A DNA stretch of 64,000 nt from the NCBI GenBank assembly GCA_965233665.1, contig CBDDTG010000010.1:6758-70757 (forward strand), in the 5' to 3' direction. Every line of letters starts with the position of its first letter. Position 1 is the stretch's first letter. Shown in pieces: positions 62,590 to 64,000 of the stretch. The position numbers and the translations under genes are program-made. The notes beneath the pieces were generated by a model. That model was not told the origin of the DNA. It saw only the letters and a program-made list of their open reading frames with translations, and searched no databases. This DNA comes from Bacterioplanes sp965233665 (GTDB lineage Bacteria; Pseudomonadota; Gammaproteobacteria; Pseudomonadales; Oceanobacteraceae).

Positions 62590-63540
62590 TCAGGACGATG
62601 GGCTAAATATGGCGTTGGCCTGCAGGATTTTCAAGGCACTATCAACAAGATTCGGATCATTGGTATCCAACCAGTGCAAATCAGGCCAACTGCGCAGCCA
62701 AGTAATTTGACGTTTGGCTAATTGACGGGTGGCGATAATGCCGCGTTCAACCATGTCGTCGTAATCGCACTGCCCTTCAAGATAATCCCAAGCCTGACGA
62801 TAGCCGACCGCTCGCACCGACGGCATGGATACGTCCAAATCACCGCGCTGATGGAGTTGGCGCACTTCCTCTAGAAAACCTTCCGCTAGCATCAGCTTAA
62901 AGCGCTCAGCAATGCGTTGATGCAGCTGTTTGCGCTCCGGCGGGCACACCGCCAGATTCACCACGTGATACGGCAGCGGTTGATGGTTTTGCTCCTGCCA
63001 ATGCTGAGTCAGGGTTTTGCCGCTGACCTCGTACACCTCCAGTGCGCGCTGAATGCGCTGCGAATCCATCGGCTCTAAGCGTCGCGCAGATTCCGGGTCG
63101 ACCTCGGCCAAGCGTGCATGCATGGCCGGCCAACCTATGTCCTCGGCCTGTGCCAATAAGCGCTGGCGTACGTTTTCATCGGCCTGTGGCAAATCGGCCG
63201 CGCCATCGCGTAGGAACTTAAAATACATCATGGTGCCGCCGACCAGCAGCGGCACCTTGCCACGACGGGTAATGTCTGCCATTTCTGCCAACGCATCGTC
63301 GCGAAAACGCGCGGCCGAGTACGACTCAGCCGGGTCGAGCATATCGATTAAGCGATGCGGCGCGCGCTTTAAGGTGTCGGCATCTGGCTTAGCGGTGCCG
63401 ATGTCCATGCCGCGATACACCAAAGCGGAGTCGACACTGATGATTTCACACGAGTAATGCTCCGCCAGGGCAATGGCCAGCGCCGTTTTGCCTGCTGCGG
63501 TGGGGCCCATCAGAAAAATGGCCGGGGGAAGATCGCTCAT
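62590..63540 (-). CDS. miaA: tRNA dimethylallyltransferase
   Basis: MiaA adds a dimethylallyl group to A37 of tRNAs that read codons starting with U. The 316-residue protein has the P-loop GPTAAGKTALA, then SVDSALVYRGMDIGTAKP and the region with QRALEVYEVSGKT. Its ATG overlaps the mutL stop by one base (TGATG). Confidence 0.97.
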   Translation of the reverse strand: MSDLPPAIFLMGPTAAGKTALAIALAEHYSCEIISVDSALVYRGMDIGTAKPDADTLKRAPHRLIDMLDPAESYSAARFRDDALAEMADITRRGKVPLLVGGTMMYFKFLRDGAADLPQADENVRQRLLAQAEDIGWPAMHARLAEVDPESARRLEPMDSQRIQRALEVYEVSGKTLTQHWQEQNHQPLPYHVVNLAVCPPERKQLHQRIAERFKLMLAEGFLEEVRQLHQRGDLDVSMPSVRAVGYRQAWDYLEGQCDYDDMVERGIIATRQLAKRQITWLRSWPDLHWLDTNDPNLVDSALKILQANAIFSPSS

Positions 63541-64000
63541 CAACGTCCTCGCAAAAACAGTTTGTCCAGCTCATGCAACGTTAGCTGGGTCCAGGTAGGC
63601 CGACCATGATTGCACTGACCGCTGCGCTCAGTGGCCTCCATATCGCGCAACAAGGCGTTCATCTCAGCCACCGTCAGCTTACGGTTGGCACGCACCGAGC
63701 CATGGCAGGCCATGGTCGACAATATTTCATTGCGCTTGGCCGTCAGGCGATCGGATTGGCCATGCTCCATCAAATCGCCCAGCATGTCCGCCACCAGCTG
63801 AGCCACATTGGCTTGCTGCAACAGCACGGGGATTTGCCGCACCATAATCGACTCCGGCGCCACCCGCGCCAGCTCAACACCTAAGCGGCGGAACTCGTCG
63901 GCGTATTGCTCGGCCGCATCGGCTTCGCGCTCACTCAGCGCCAAGGTTTCCGGCACCAACAAGGGCTGGCTCGCCACCTGCTCGCTGTCGATGGCTGCTT
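63540..64000 (-). CDS. mutL: DNA mismatch repair protein MutL, C-terminal part (partial)
   Basis: This is the C-terminal end of MutL, which runs off the right edge; the frame is open to base 64000. The family signatures ACHGSVRANRKL and RSGQCNHGRPTW are present at the end. MutL links mismatch recognition by MutS to MutH or its own nuclease. The mutL-miaA-hfq order confirms the assignment. Confidence 0.95.
   Translation of the reverse strand, partial: AAIDSEQVASQPLLVPETLALSEREADAAEQYADEFRRLGVELARVAPESIMVRQIPVLLQQANVAQLVADMLGDLMEHGQSDRLTAKRNEILSTMACHGSVRANRKLTVAEMNALLRDMEATERSGQCNHGRPTWTQLTLHELDKLFLRGR

Overview
The window looks like chromosomal core sequence of a marine-type gammaproteobacterium of the Oceanospirillales/Pseudomonadales kind. 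The gene order closely follows Pseudomonas: pilA-B-C-D-coaE-yacG, aroQ-prmA-DUF3426-dusB-fis-purH-purD, pilS-pilR next to the minor pilins, pilE-ispH-fkpB-lspA-ileS-ribF-murJ-rpsT, proB-obgE-rpmA-rplU divergent from ispB, and mutL-miaA-hfq-hflX-hflK-hflC-DUF2065-hisZ-purA. The genus cannot be fixed from the sequence alone. I see no tRNA, rRNA, CRISPR array, prophage or complete insertion sequence.

Layout. Positions 1-4136 hold the type IV pilus core (pilin tail, PilB, PilC, PilD), followed by coaE and yacG. On the minus strand, 5.3-8.5 kb carries a copper-chaperone-like PCuAC protein, LapD and LapG, with a diguanylate cyclase divergent from them; together these look like a c-di-GMP adhesin-retention module. 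From 10.4 to 17.5 kb come aroQ, prmA, a zinc-ribbon membrane protein, dusB-fis, purH and purD. Positions 17.5-21.3 kb hold a 7TM hybrid histidine kinase whose ATP-binding domain looks degenerate, and a Ycf46-like AAA ATPase. Positions 21.4-30.3 kb hold coq7, a small membrane protein, ilvIH with a long leader, DUF4124, pgeF, rluD, bamD, a 139-bp palindromic MITE-like element, DUF2798 and nadE. Positions 30.4-40.0 kb hold pilS-pilR and a permuted minor pilin operon (fimT, pilX, pilY1, fimU, pilV, pilW, pilE). The rest, to 64.0 kb, is housekeeping: isoprenoid, lipoprotein, translation, KDO, proline, ubiquinone, thiol-disulphide, purine and HflKC/Hfq functions.

Two features cut across the window. 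First, many genes are frameshifted, and at every site the frame is restored by removing bases from short homopolymer runs. About 18 such extra bases sit between 4.77 and 6.98 kb, with single cases in pilB, murJ and hflX. After correction LapD, CoaE, YacG, PilB and MurJ reach normal family lengths, so sequence error is the likeliest cause. Second, the pilB-pilC block and the minor pilin operon are visibly poorer in G+C than their neighbours, which fits replacement of pilus genes by recombination.

How the genes work together. PilS-PilR probably controls pilA; PilB, PilC and PilD with the minor pilins and PilY1 build the pilus. LapD, LapG and the adjacent cyclase could set surface attachment by a second route. 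TrxC and DsbD supply reducing power in the cytoplasm and periplasm, and HflKC, HflX and Hfq form the usual quality-control and RNA-regulation cluster.
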